64,000 nt of DNA from Basidiobolus meristosporus CBS 931.73 (GCA_002104905.1 MCFE01000504.1:1-64000), one strand, 5' to 3'. Positions 22,263 to 34,145 are shown, counted from the stretch's first letter. The notes: generated from the letters alone by a model not told the origin. Numbers and translations: made by a program.

Positions 22263-23371
22263 TTGTACACAGACCACCAAGCCATTGTCAATATCCATAC
22301 TCAAAAGACTTGGACTCCAATGCTTACCAACTGGCTTGATACTCTACTTGATTATGAACATACAGTTATTCATTGCCTAGGTATCCTCAACATCCTGTCT
22401 GACCACCTTTCAAGCCTTTTCCCAACTTCAACTTGGGAGGGACATGTGAATACTGACATAATCAGTAAGCTTACTACAACTTCCAAAATAAACCCTCAAC
22501 TGGATTCAACAACTTGGAAAATCCCACATGCTAATGAAAGGAAAATTTTGATACATAGTCATTCAATTGGCCACTTTGGAGCTGACACACTTATGAAGAG
22601 GCAACACTCTGATGGATATCACTAGCCAAATATCAATGCTGACTGCATAGAATCTGTCAAGTCTTGCAGAGATTATCAACTTTACAATATCAGCCGCCAC
22701 ATACTGCCCCTTTGAGTCCCATCTATGCAAGCCTTCCTATAGACCATATTGCAATTGATCTAGCTGGACCTTTCACCACTGGTGATGATAGTAATCACTA
22801 CCTCTTTGTAATTGTGGATGTCTGCACATGTTTTGTCTTCCTCAAAGTTATCCCAGACAAGTATGCAGCCACTATTGCGCAAGCATTATTCATGCTCTTC
22901 TGCCTATTGGGATTCCCCAAGATCATTCAATTGGATAATGGAACAGAATTTGTGACTGACCTGATCAAAGCCCTTTGCCAGAATATTGCCATTGCTCACC
23001 ATCTGATACTCCCTATCATCCCAAAGCCAATGGACTTGCTGAAAGACATGCTCAAACCTCAGTGAACATCATCAGGAAATCTATCAAAGGTATCAAGAAG
23101 AATTGAGACAAGTACATTCTATCAGTACAGTACACTCAAGCTTATATCTCAAGACCTAGTTACTTCTAAATCCTATGAAGTTGAGGCTATTGTTGACTAT
23201 GATGGAGAAGAACCAAATTGAGATTGTTTAGTCAAGTGGAAAGGTTATAATGCCAAACACAACACTTGGGAACCTTACACCAACTTTGATGATGTTGCCA
23301 TCATTGATCAGTATTGGAGCCACAGGGGAACCCAGAAGGTATCAGAAAACTCCACTCCAGGGAGGAAGTGA
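22263..23371 (+). pseudogene. RNase H, integrase and chromodomain of a chromovirus
   Basis: The frame 22263-22625 has TDHQAIVNIHTQK and the NWLDTLLDYEHTVIH region of gypsy RNase H, then the H-type zinc region (HSHSIGHFGADTLMKR). Integrase core: AIDLAGPF (first Asp), IIQLDNGTEFV (second Asp), then a one-base frameshift before NGLAERHAQT, the catalytic Glu segment (about 23028-23058). A deletion follows. The chromodomain at about 23170-23330 reads YEVEAIVDYDGEEPN, one stop, then DCLVKWKGYNAKHNTWEP, with the aromatic residues that bind methyl-lysine. Such domains steer integration to heterochromatin. Confidence 0.9.
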
Positions 23372-23970
23372 TGTTGTGCATCAACACTTAAAACTTAGCC
23401 AATCTCACTCCGTTAGAAAACCAGTACCCTAACTGATTCCCCCTAACCAAAGCATAACTAATCTCTGTTATGGTCTATTTTATCACTTCTCAGATTCTAT
23501 TTTTAGCTGTCACACCTGATTAATCTTTAAGTGGCCATTATGTCCTCAACTGATCTGCCAAGTCTTTTCAAAGGATGAGTCATCTGAGTTCTTTCCAATC
23601 ACTTAATAGTTGCCAAGATATCAGCTGATTATTGATGCAATTTGTCATTTATCTTATGCACCTATTAACCCCCAAAAAGATTTCAATTAATCCAGTCTCT
23701 TGGCACTTACTAATTCAACTTGATCAGAAATATATAAATAAAGATTACTGAACCTTTTGGTTTAGTGTGTGTCTCAACAAAATCAAGATTGTTCCTCAGC
23801 AAAGTTAAGAATTCAGCAATTCTGTTCTAGTTTCCACCCAAGCCTAGCATATCTAGCATTCCCAAGAACACCAAGCCTAGCCTGCATAGCAAACCAACTC
23901 TGTTGCATTTATAGCCCAACTCAGCTATATACAAAACCAATATTAGACCGGAACTTCTCTACTGATAGCA
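23372..23970 (+). repeat. Shared chromovirus LTR
   Basis: It starts TGTTGTGCATCAACA right after a purine tract (GGGAGGAAGTGA, the polypurine tract) and ends at about ACTGATAGCA. It contains a TATAAATAAAG box near 23731, a likely core promoter or poly(A) region. Most of it aligns with 61446-62045. The exact 3' boundary is approximate. Confidence 0.8.
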
Positions 23971-24904
23971 TTGAAAATCTGCCAAACCTTGCTCTGCATC
24001 AGCCACCAATAAGTCATGCCTTTGGATTCTCCAGATTTACATCTCCCTCTAGACCTGCCCTGGTGGTTGTCCCAAGATCATTGCCTCTTTGTGCTGAAGG
24101 AGCCAATGCCATAAGGAATCCTACTGAGTTTTTTTACAAGTGTGATCATGTCTTAGCTGTGCACCAGCTTGATCCCAATACCAATTGAGCTAGACTTTTG
24201 TCACTCTGTCTCACCATGCAAGATGCTGACTGGGATGAAGTGAGCATTCCTTCCAATGGTGCATGGAAAGTTGCCCAAGACCTCTTTTGCGGCCATTTTG
24301 AAGATCCCCTCAAGAATGCATATTTAAGCTGCAACTTATGAAAACTAAAATGCAAAAAGATGAATCTGTGCAACACTTCTGTGATAGATTCTAGAGACAA
24401 ATGAGTTAGCTGGAGTTAGTGATGACAATCCATTGCTTACTTCTCATTTTCTTTCAAGCTTTTCACACCAGATACAAAGCAATATTGCTATTGTCAAAGC
24501 ATGCAACCCTGCATGCACTTATGACAAAATCTCAGAGATATATATACTTGCAATCACCATGACTGCAGCTGTTAGCCAGGCTTCAGGCAACTCAACTCAA
24601 GAAGCAGCCACAACCAGAAAAGAGAGCAGTCATATGACCAAGAAGTAGTCAACTGCTACAAAGCATTGTGAGCTTCATGAAAGATGCTATCACTCTACTA
24701 CTGAATGCAAAGGCATCACTAAGCAGTCAAACAAGGCAGGAAACACATCAGAGAAGCAGCAAAATACCAAAACTGATAATCCATATGCTGATGAAAATGC
24801 TTTAAATGTGGACCAATGGGACATAGATCACCTGCCTATCCTGAAAAGAACTCTACTGCACCAGCAAAGATTACCAGATCCTAGATGAAAATTCAACCAA
24901 TGAA
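23971..24904 (+). pseudogene. gag with zinc knuckles of the downstream chromovirus
   Basis: Capsid-like sequence is read across frames: FYKCDHVLAVHQLDPNTN, LCLTMQDADWDEVSIPSNG, DLFCGHFEDPLKN, then LTSHFLSSFSHQIQSNIAIV (24433 onward). Two cysteine motifs follow: CELHERCYHSTTEC (about 24668) and CFKCGPMGHRSPAY (about 24799), a CCHC box whose last Cys has become Tyr. Stops and frameshifts show it is dead. Confidence 0.85.
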
Positions 24905-25745
24905 ATGACAGGGTATGAGGAAGCATATGAAGAACTTACAGCTCAAGATTATCACAACCTATTTGAAATTCTGGCTAAAATTGCAACTGTTGAAGAGAAG
25001 AAGCAACCAATTGTGCAGCCAAAAGCTATTGAGGTGCCACTCAAACTCAATGGCCAATCATATGTAGCAATACTGGACACTGGATCATCAACTCTATTGT
25101 ATCACCTAGTGTGGTCAAAGAACTCAATTTTAAATAGAAAAGCAACCAGAAAAAATCATACTTGCAGCTGAGGACCTCTCAGCCCTAAAAATTGTAATCA
25201 CTGACCCAATCAGCATGCAGTGTGGTTCAATGACTATAATCCATCAAATGGAAGTTATTGATATTCCAGATGTACCCCAGGTAGTCATTGGTCTAGACAC
25301 CTTCACCAAACCTGGCTTTCACATAGGTGGACTACCAGTTTTATACCCTGGAATCACTAAGTATCAGCCACTCAGAATGAATCAGATTCCAGCAATTATC
25401 TCTCCCCATCTGGAAGTAGTGGAGTCAACCACAACTTTTCAAGCATATTCTCAATCAGTCAAATTGGAAATTCAGCCAGCCATTGAATGAAACTAAGCCA
25501 TTCCCAGGAACAGCTTCTGCACTATGCCAGAATCCATTGTTATGCTAGAAACCCCAGCTGGTGAGTCAACATGGAGGAGGCAATACCCAATTCCACATTC
25601 TTGTCAACACTTAGTTGATGAAATAGTCCAAAAGTGGGCTGACATTTGAGTTATCACTCAAGCCCCTGTCAACACAACATTCAACAGCCCTTTGATGCTT
25701 GCACCCAAGAAGGATGCTTATAAAAATCTAACTCTGAAGAGACCC
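24905..25745 (+). pseudogene. Aspartyl protease and RT start of the downstream chromovirus
   Basis: The frame 24905-25171 contains the retropepsin active site AILDTGSST (about 25068-25094). 25215-25490 continues with VVIGLDTFTKPGFHIGG, the protease flap/C-terminal region. After a stop comes the RT entry segment with VITQAPVNTTFNSPLMLAPKKD (about 25640-25715). The sequence breaks off at about 25745 where CACTA-like DNA begins. Confidence 0.85.
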
Positions 25746-26311
25746 GGTTTGGACATTTGTAGAGGTTAGTAAGCAGGAGGCCATAGTTTCTTTTAATTCA
25801 AACTATGTGTGGAATACCCAAGGTAGTGGTGGCCAAGCAAATAGAAAGGGGTGATTCTACAGTGAAATATATGAATTGCATAAGGAGAGATAGAGCTGAA
25901 ATACCATTTGGTAATTTGGTATGGTAGCATTGTATAGAACTAGCTGTAGGCTGCAATACTGCTGTGATAATGTCATTAGAGACCTGCAATGAGGCCATCA
26001 AAACACCATCAAGTTTTTACCATATAAGGCAACTAGATGCACTGGCCAGATAGATCTATTTGAAATAGTTGTAGAGCATATTAAGGCTGCCACAATGCCA
26101 TGCAATTATTGCTACAGCACCAATCAAACCCTGTCAAGTTTTTTAACATTATTGGGCTATAAAATTAGCTTAATGCCATTGTGATCATGTTATAAGATTG
26201 TTAAGATGGTCACTAATTCTAAGCTGCTGGTACTATGATGGTCTCCAAATGGGATCCTGATGGCTGATCCAGATTGGATCCACCTGCAAAACCAAATTAT
26301 TTTTCATAGGG
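25746..26311 (+). mobile_element. CACTA-like terminal fragment (transposase C-terminus plus TIR)
   Basis: It matches the left end of the 11.1-kb element in reverse complement. The plus strand encodes MCGIPKVVVAKQIERGDSTVKYMNC (compare IPKVVVGKQIKKGDSTVEYMNC in the other copy), and the segment ends with the inverted terminus CCAAATTATTTTTCATAGGG at 26311. Confidence 0.85.
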
Positions 26312-26890
26312 TAGGTAAAAATGGCTCCAAAAGGCCACTCAAACAAAAACTTAATCAGCCCATTCAGTCCTTGTAATTGTATTGCTGCATATGCATATGA
26401 ATATTGATTGAAGCTAGTGAGAAGTAACTTGGGTAGCATATACTCTGTAATATCTTACCAATTCTTTAAAGTTTCACTGGTATATTGAATGGCTTGTTCA
26501 GCTTGAAATGCCCTTTGTACAACTTGGTCATTGATATAGGGATACTATTGAAAAGAAAATGCATTCCTCCCAGTTGAAAGCTATTGCTCCAAAAGGGGCC
26601 TTCTATCTTAAGTATCTCTTGTTTACAACTATTTCCAAATTTTGACCTATGATTTAAGACTTGCCAGCTTTGCTGCAATTGTAGGCTGACTACTCTATGT
26701 TCTCAGTGTGGGAAGATGATGCTCCTAGTGTTGGTGTTTAGATACTAATGATGTGTGTGTGTTATGGATTAAATCCCTGGATCTCACATATTCCACAGCA
26801 TTACCAGCCATTAAGCCCAGAAAAGCCAGCTATCTTGTTGACAGCTAGGGTATCTCCAATGCAGATGACAATATGCACTTTTATATGACT
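26312..26890 (-). mobile_element. CACTA-like transposase fragment, minus strand
   Basis: The minus strand carries LQLQQSWQVLNHRSKFGN, SISMTKLYKGHFKLNKPF-like sequence and IGKILQS, matching the region that lies at 8360-8870 in the 11.1-kb element. It is followed at once by a plus-strand fragment, so the two form an inverted pair. Confidence 0.75.
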
Positions 26891-27965
26891 GCAATTTAGT
26901 AATGTTACAGGAAAGCATACATAATTCATCAAGCATTGGATGCATGAAGATGCCCAGGTTGGATGGTGATTTAGGATGTATCTCTCCCTTGGACTTATAC
27001 ACCACCACTGTGCATATTATTATCTGCATTGGAAATACCCCAGCCATCAACAAGATAGCAGGCTTTTCTGAGCACAATGAACAATATGCTGTCAAATGTG
27101 TAAGATCCTGGGGAATTAATCCATAACTCACACACATTAATATTACTCTAACACCAGCACTAAGAGCATTGTCTTTTTGCAGAGAGAATGTACCAAAGTC
27201 AGCATGCAATTGCAGCAAAGTTAGCAAGCTATAAGCAATTGGCTGAAATGTGAATCATTTGGAAACCGGTGAAACTTAAGATGGAGGGTATCTGCTGGTG
27301 TAAAAGCTTTCCACTGGTGGCAATGCTTTTGCTTTTCAACCATATTTCTATACTGATGACCAAGTTGTACATGGGGCATTTTGAGCTAAATGAGCCCTTT
27401 GAGATACTGGAGAAATTTGAAAGAATTGGCAAGATATTACATAATATCCACTATCCTAACTACTTCTCACAGGCTCCAATCAACATTAAGTGAAGTTGCA
27501 GGTAGTACCATATCCCAATCTCATCAAGAATATTATCTTCAAGTCTTTGATGGATATGATGAGTTGGCACATGGAGGACAGCCAGGATGAGCTGGAAAAT
27601 ACTGAAAACCAATGAAAGTATAGAGATACCTATTCCTATGGCATCAAGAAGCTAAGCAGCCCCAATGTGTGGGTAATCAGTAGGAGAGTTGTGTTGAGTG
27701 CAACAAGCAACTAATTTTATTAGGAAAACTCTACCAAAGTATGCCAGGCTTCTCATGGTCACAAGCCAATTTCTACACCATTCAATATGGAATTCACACA
27801 AACAAGAGCCAGAGTGCACCTATAAGGGGGACTAGAATCCAGCAGGGAGATGGAATATACTTACTAAACACTGACAAGCTCTTTGTGGATATTCAAGAGG
27901 TATTTATGTTAGAAGTGGTGGCATTCAAGCATATATTTGCAAGATGTATGTTACCTAATAAGTAA
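26891..27965 (+). mobile_element. CACTA-like transposase fragment, plus strand
   Basis: The plus strand encodes HIIICIGNTPAINKIAGF and HNEQY (Tnp2 block), then ILMTKLYMGHFELNEPFEIL, SQSHQEYYLQVF and SWSQANFYTIQYGIHTNKSQ. This is the same protein as at 9.0-6.4 kb, in several frames. It ends at a 27-bp remnant of the 1.2-kb-type element terminus (27963-27989). Confidence 0.8.
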
Positions 27966-27989
27966 TGAAATACTTGCCATTACCACATA
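27963..27989. repeat. 27-bp palindromic terminus of the 1.2-kb-type element
   Basis: AGTAATGAAATACTTGCCATTACC followed by ACA is nearly identical to the end of copy 1 (about 4972-4998) and, inverted, to the start of copy 2. Only the terminus is present. It sits exactly where CACTA-like sequence changes orientation. Confidence 0.75.
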
Positions 27990-30077
27990 TCACCTCAACT
28001 CTGAGTCTTTTTGGTGTGACGCTTGCAAAGTTACCATATATCAGCCTTGTTCCATAGGATATGCCACATTGAGCTATGAGTGTTAAATAGTGCTATTGTG
28101 TGCCAGAGAGTCATAGCAGACCTCAATTTAGCCACAGAGTGTATAACATGGCTTTTCATCCTCATGCAAAGCAGTCCCTGTGCTTCAATAACAATGCTTG
28201 AGAAAATCTATTTCTGTACCTTTTTTTTGGATCAATATTATGCAGGATGTGTAAGAGCACAAAAGGACTGAAAACATGTATCTGGTACTCAATACCTATG
28301 GCACTCTGAATCTAGCTCTGGTGGTTTATATCATGTGACAAAAATGCATGGCACTCTCTTGGTCCACTGGAACTATCTGGCACTATAAGTGCTTTGTATA
28401 GGTTTTACTTTAGGGCTAGTATTTAAATATAGTGCCAGATAGTTCCATGCACTTTTGTAACATGATACAAGCCACAGAAGCTAGACTCAGAGTGCCATGG
28501 GTATTGAGTACCAGATGCATGTCTTCAATTCTTTTGTGCTCTTGCACATCCTCCACAACATTGATCCAAAAAAAAGGTCAAAAAATAGATTTTCTCCAGC
28601 ATTGTTGGTGAAACACAGGGGCTGCTTTGCATGAAGATGAAGAGCTATGTTTCACACTCTGTGGCCATGTAAATGCTTACTTGGCCTCCCTGGCACAGTA
28701 TGGCATCATTTGTCACTCATGGCTTGGTGTGGCTTATCCAATGGAACAAGTCTATCATGTATTGCTTGTGACATATACATCTTGCAAACCTATGCTGAGT
28801 TGCCACCACATTTGCTATATATACCTCCTGAATATCCGCAAAGAACTTCTTGTCATTTAGCCAAAACTCCTTCTTGCTGCTGGACTCTAGTCCCCATTAC
28901 AGGTGTGCTCTGGCTTTTGTTTGTGAGAATTCTGTATTGAATGGCATAGAAGCTGGCTTGTGACCTAGAGAAACCCAGCATACTTTGGTAAAGTTGTCCC
29001 AGTAAAAATTGGTTGCTTTTTGCACCCAACCCAACTTTTCATTACTTAACTGATTACCAGCACATTGGGGCTGCTTGGCTTCTTAATCCAAAAGGCAAAG
29101 GTGTCTCCATGTGCATATCTGTCCTCAGTATTTCCCAACTCTTCCTGGTAGTCCTACATGTACCAACTCATCACATCCAGGTCAGACTTGAAGGTATATT
29201 TCTGATGAGATTGAGATATGGTAGTACCTGCAACTTGACTTGTCTTCCTATCTTTCCACACATCTGCTCCATAGGAAACTCCCAAAAGGTGATGCAAGGC
29301 CAATATTCTCCCTTCACCAAGTAGGATGGAGTAGAGGATGGATACAGTAGTGGCAGAGATTTTTGCATTCAGCCTTATACTTGCAGTATAGGTGCTCCTA
29401 ATCCCATCACAAACTCCTTGCATAAAAGCTGTATATGCATCAAGTTGGCATTGGTAATCTGCTTCTGGATAAGTATTCCTACAATGCCAATATATGACTC
29501 TCAATGCTTCCAATGTATTCTTGGTAGAAATGGCTTCAGAAGGCAGCCTGAAAAAACCATATCCAGCTCATGCAGTCCTAGCATTAGTATTGTCACATAT
29601 GTGCATGAATATTGATTGTGTCCTATGAGAAGTACTTTTGGTTGCAGATACTCTGTAATATCTTGCCAATTTTTTCTAATTTCTCCAGTATCTCAAAGGA
29701 CACATTTAACTTGAAATGCCCCATGTATAACTTGGTCATTAGTATAGGGATATTATTGAGGAGCAAATGCATTGCTCCCAGGGGAAGCTTTTGCTCTAGC
29801 AGATACACTCTATCTTAAGTATCTCTGTTTTTCAGTTTATTACATATTCCAGCCAATAGTTTATAGCTTAGCAGCTTTGCTGCAATTGCATCTTGACTAC
29901 TGTATGTTCTCTCTGTGGGAAGAAGAGGTTCTTAGTGTTGGTGCTTGGATAATAATAATGTGTGTGAGTTATGGAGCAAATCCCCTGGATCTCACACATT
30001 TGACAGCAATACCATTCATTGTGTCCAGAAAAGCCAACTATCTTGCTGCTGACTGGGGTATCTCCAATGCAGATGTT
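27990..30077 (-). mobile_element. CACTA-like transposase fragment, minus strand, split by a MITE
   Basis: On the minus strand, 30098-29868 reads ICIGDTPVSSKIVGFSGHN and CQMCEIQGI, 29808-29623 reads ILMTKLYMGHFKLNVSFEIL, and 29513-29154 reads ALRVIYWHCRNTYPEADYQC and QVAGTTISQSHQK. These match the Tnp2-type protein C-terminal to the IIICIGDTPA block. A MITE (28043-28753) interrupts it. Frames are broken throughout. Confidence 0.85.
28043..28753. mobile_element. Fold-back MITE, copy with TSD ATC (711 bp)
   Basis: It aligns from end to end with 18173-18906, with termini AGCCTTGTTCC and GGAACAAGTCT, and is flanked by ATC (28040-28042 and 28754-28756). The central inverted repeat is partly deleted (about 28435-28450). 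No ORF. Confidence 0.9.
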
Positions 30078-30690
30078 AGACTTATTCCATTGCACCACAC
30101 TAGGGCATGTGACATAATTCTTGGCTGCTAAGAATAATCAGGTGCAATGCTGTAGCTACAAGTAGGCAGGATTGCTCTTGAGCAATTTTGTACTCAGTGG
30201 GACAATATTGCACACTATGGCACAATCTTACACTACAAGTTGGCACAATCATCCTGGACAACCACATTATGTTTGCATCACATGTGCAATTGGATACCAC
30301 TATTACGGTAGGTAAAATCCAGTATTTGAATATGTTTCTTTAATGTAAATGGAAATCAATGTGTATTACAATGTAATCTCTACTGATACCTATCATTTTG
30401 GTTACCATCACTCTAATCAGACTGTGTGACAGCAATTGATTGGTCTAAAAGTTTTCTGAAGCTGTGAGCCCCCAATTAGCTCATTGACCAATACACAAGC
30501 TACCTGATTTGTCATCATATATCCCATTTTACCCATTGAGCAAGTAAATCCCTGATTTTAGTAATTGGACTAGGTGTCATAGCTAGCATGCAATCAATTG
30601 GGTAGGTGCAAAACAGATCAAATAGCTGCATTAGTATTACAGATGATTTATAAGTATGAAGGGTGCTTATTTATAGGGGTTCTGAGAGAA
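30078..30690. mobile_element. Terminal fragment of the Harbinger-like element (inverted)
   Basis: It begins AGACTTATTCCATTGCACC, matching the right terminus of the 12581-16822 element, and continues as the reverse complement of about 16820-16210, including the TATAAATA region (here at about 30670). It stops at about 30690, where CACTA accessory sequence starts, so most of the element is deleted. Confidence 0.8.
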
Positions 30691-31639
30691 GTTGGTGATT
30701 ATCACCAGTTAATGCCCCAATCTAGATAAGTCTGAATCCTGCAATAGCAAAGAAGAAACACTAACAAGTCAACAGCAGCTTTAGCAAGTGTGTCAAGGTT
30801 GGCCAGTTGAGCTACACTCCTATGATTTGGATGAGCATGCAGAGAAAGGCCATTTGTCTACTATAACATTCACAGCATCCATTGTGAACTGAGTGGCAAT
30901 CCCACTGGCAAGCAATGCAACAATTGGAAGAAACCAAAGGACTCCCAAAATGCATGTAGTGGAGTTTTGGAGCAGTAATACATGCACCAAATGGTTGCTA
31001 TACATCTTTAAGAGCAGTGCATAAAAACATGCTCTTGAATGTTGCCAGTATTTATTTCAAAGACTGGCAAATGAGGTTCTAGACCTTGCAGTGCTGGCAC
31101 AAGACCAGAATGTATTGGAGCCAGTGAAAAAGCAATGCCATAAAGCCACAGAGTTTGCCCTAAAGCCATAGAACAAGGATTCTAAGGTACAGACACTCAT
31201 TAAATGGTGGTTTGAATGGAGTTACTTTTGAGTGTGAGGTTAGACTTAATATTGGTGATGGTTATAGGTACTTTTATAGGTCAGTGCAATCTACAAATGA
31301 GTAATATCTGAAGATTAAACAGAAATGAGCCAACTTGTATACATGAAAAGTAAGAGCACTTGTGCAGTTGGTATGTATAGCATATGAAAAAGAGGCAATA
31401 ACCCATCAATCTACATAACTGAGTGTCCAGGATCAGAAAGTGAGGGAAATGGCATAGGTCCAATCAAGAGCAACCTGGGACCCTATGTTGAAAATTTTGG
31501 CCAATTATTTTGCAAAATCTGAGGTGCATTTTTCTAGCAGTTTTTGTGCAGTGTCCTAATAGCATCAACACCTCTTGGTCACAGGATTTAAATTTAGTGA
31601 CTGCCTTTTGATGAGATGATTACCATTATCATTATAGGG
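30691..31639 (+). mobile_element. CACTA-like right end with decayed accessory ORF
   Basis: Positions 30790-31480 align with 11850-12560 (shared GCCAGTTGAGCTACACTCC and CCATTTGTCTAC words). The segment then passes directly into sequence equivalent to 16823-16975, ending in an inverted terminus TATAGGG at 31639. The absence of the Harbinger-like element here shows the state before that insertion. Confidence 0.8.
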
Positions 31640-32350
31640 TTTGTATAGTGTCTTGTGCTCAGGAGGGCTATCAGTACTGTTAATGACTTGATCAGCTTCT
31701 CTGACTGGTGGTAGGTCTACAAGTTCATTTGAAACCATATCCAAATATTACTTTAAAAAAGCCTGAATTATATCCTTCACTGAGGTGCAAGTCACTGTTG
31801 GTACTTTTGGCAGTATCAATGCAATTATTCTTCAAAAGGGGTCAGTTCTATTTGCTCAATATATGGATGATCTTATTACAACTTTTATACCTTTTTGGTG
31901 CAGTGAAGTTTATGGAATGGAATTGCATTTGAAGCCAACCAGCTACATTGCCTGGTCAAAAGGTAATGTGTATTAAGATTGAATTTCCTGGAGTTGTCCA
32001 CTTGAATTATGTTCCTGTCTTTGCATGATTATTCAAGCCAACCTTGGGGCCTGCCTACCATTCTGAGGATACTTGGATTCATTTAATGGATTCAGAATCC
32101 TCCACCACTGAAGCCATGATGGAAAGGGCTTTGACATTCACCAATTGGATGGTGGATATAGTCAAGAAATACTGAAAAGTAGTGTTGTATATCTGATGAC
32201 ACTTGGTTTGACAAACAAACACAAATCCAAACAATTACCAAAAAAGCCTACCGCACTGCCACTCCACTACCAACCGCCCAATGATGTGTTTGTGGTACCC
32301 AGTGCGGACCGCAAAGCAATGATCAAGGCAACATGCCATCACTAGTACAT
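31640..32350 (+). pseudogene. Unidentified degenerate coding-like stretch
   Basis: Short plus-strand frames give protein-like sequence (VTVGTFGSINAIILQKGSVL, then YHSEDTWIHLMDSESSTTEA and ALTFTNWMVDIVKKY around 32050-32175) separated by stops. I do not recognise a family. It does not match the transposons in the window, so it could be a decayed host gene next to the repeat boundary or part of an unseen element. Confidence 0.3.
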
Positions 32351-34145
32351 TTTAGTGTGGTATCACTTCATTTCCGCAACCTCGCAGGATGACATGCTAT
32401 GAATAGGCCCAATTCGTATTCCACATGATGACCCTAGAAAGTCAGCTAGAATCTGTTACTCTGTATACCATTGAGTGCAGCCATGGCAAAGCGGTTGATA
32501 GTCCAACTGCATGTCGTTTACCTGCGGTGCTATGATGCATGGGTGAAAGCGTGACCATTCTAACATTGCAAGAAGCCATATCCATTTCCTTGGGGATACG
32601 ATTGAATTGCACGTCGTTTGCAATCGATCATGTGGATGGTTCTATCGGAAGGGAAATGATCTGCTTGAGCACGTATTTCAAGAAGATTGATTATGCTAAT
32701 GTCTTGGCTATCTAGATATTCTTTAGTTGAACGATCCCCATGTACATATATGTATGCAACCTAGCACAGATGGATCAATTTGGTGCTTTCCAGTTCTCTG
32801 TGGCCAGTGAATTCAGGCTGAGACGAGCCTCTTTCAGCACCAGGAAGCATACTCCCAATGTGGAAACATATCTACAAATAAATACATGATATGCCATATT
32901 CGAGCTATAAAGACCTGCTTGCGTTCCTAAGATCCGAATCCACCGATGTTTCCATATTCTTTAAAAACACCGTTGAGTGATGGCTCTCCGGCTGATATCG
33001 TTGTTGCCTGTTGGCAGGGGCCTCAACAGTCCATATATACGGGAAGCTAGCATTCATCGAGTATCGAGGCTATTTTTCATTTTGGGGAGTTTCAGAATAT
33101 CCCCAAATGCCCAGAACCGAGATCGGGGATAGCTATTGGTGGTGTTGGGGGGGGTCTCAGCTGCCCATACTGGAGCGCTTTATCGTTGACTAATTCAGGT
33201 TATTGTTAAGTATACAAAAGCGAGGGGCCGACCCATAGGCGTCTGATATGATTAGCAAGACTCCAAGGACGCCACTTTTCACGTGCAAGAGCCTTTGCCT
33301 AATGGCAGGGTGATCTCAGGCCAAGCGGATCGTCGGTCTCTGCATGTCAGGGGAATAAGAAATCGTTAACATATGAATTTCTCCCATCGCATTCAGTGAG
33401 TGGTCCCCCGGTGTGGGCGAATCGCTGTGCATTCCTTCAAACCTGCTTGAAGGTACAAAAGGCGAATTACTTCAGCCAAGTTTAGAAGGTCAATTGATTA
33501 GTGACCACGCGCAACTGCCGCTCTACCTCCCATATATGGGCCTAAAGTAGGCTATCATCCAGGGCACCCTGTCACAACTGTGGGGTAATATTTCATCGAG
33601 CCCATCCTCTACCATCAGGCCATGAGTCAGCGTTGCTCAAAATTGGTTCCGTCTTTATATTTTTACCCGCTGGGCAATCAATGTTTCAAGTGTTCACTGG
33701 TCAATGTGACTCACTGCAAGGTGCATTTCCTCGCAATCAATACACTAAGCACAAACCACCTCAGCATAACACCGTATGAGACAACATAAGCGGAGGCTGG
33801 TGCTAGACGCGTACAGTGGGTGTCGTATTTGTTGTCCACACCCAGGTGGTAGCGGATTGCTGTGCTCCTCCCCTTGATGGTCCCCCGGGTAGGTATCGCT
33901 GGGTAACGGAGCGCGGTAAGGAACCTGAAAAGGCATTCCTCTTGTTTCTCATTCATGTGCATGATTGCTTTCATCCACCATATCACTCCACCTCGATACT
34001 ACGTAACACATTGCTGCTCCAGATTGGGTAGATGTCTTTAATCCTTATGATACGGCTGACATAGAGTTACGGCTGTTACGGTTCGAGTGGGGTTGGATTC
34101 AGCGACTGTACAATCACATCCTCGGTGAATAATCCCCACTCAGAG
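32351..34145. other. Intergenic, repeat-to-gene transition
   Basis: Base composition rises in GC and complexity from about 32.3 kb onward. Only short frames (up to about 90 codons) are present and none resembles a protein. The right part is upstream sequence for ILV2. A further TGACTCA word occurs at about 33707. Confidence 0.55.

Larger units (their letters stand above)
22263..25745 (+). mobile_element. Two tandem chromoviruses sharing one LTR (both incomplete)
   Basis: The order is RNase H - integrase - chromodomain, then an LTR (23372-23970), then gag - zinc knuckles - protease - start of RT, all on the plus strand. Thus the tail of one element and the head of another flank a single LTR. 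The first lacks everything 5' of RNase H; the second is cut in RT at about 25745 by CACTA-like fragments. A solo copy of the same LTR is at 61446. Confidence 0.85.

Noticed and set aside
26811-27227. Minus-strand ORF of 138 codons
   Set aside because: Part lies opposite the plus-strand CACTA-like fragment carrying the Tnp2 block, and no transposase motif is read in this frame.
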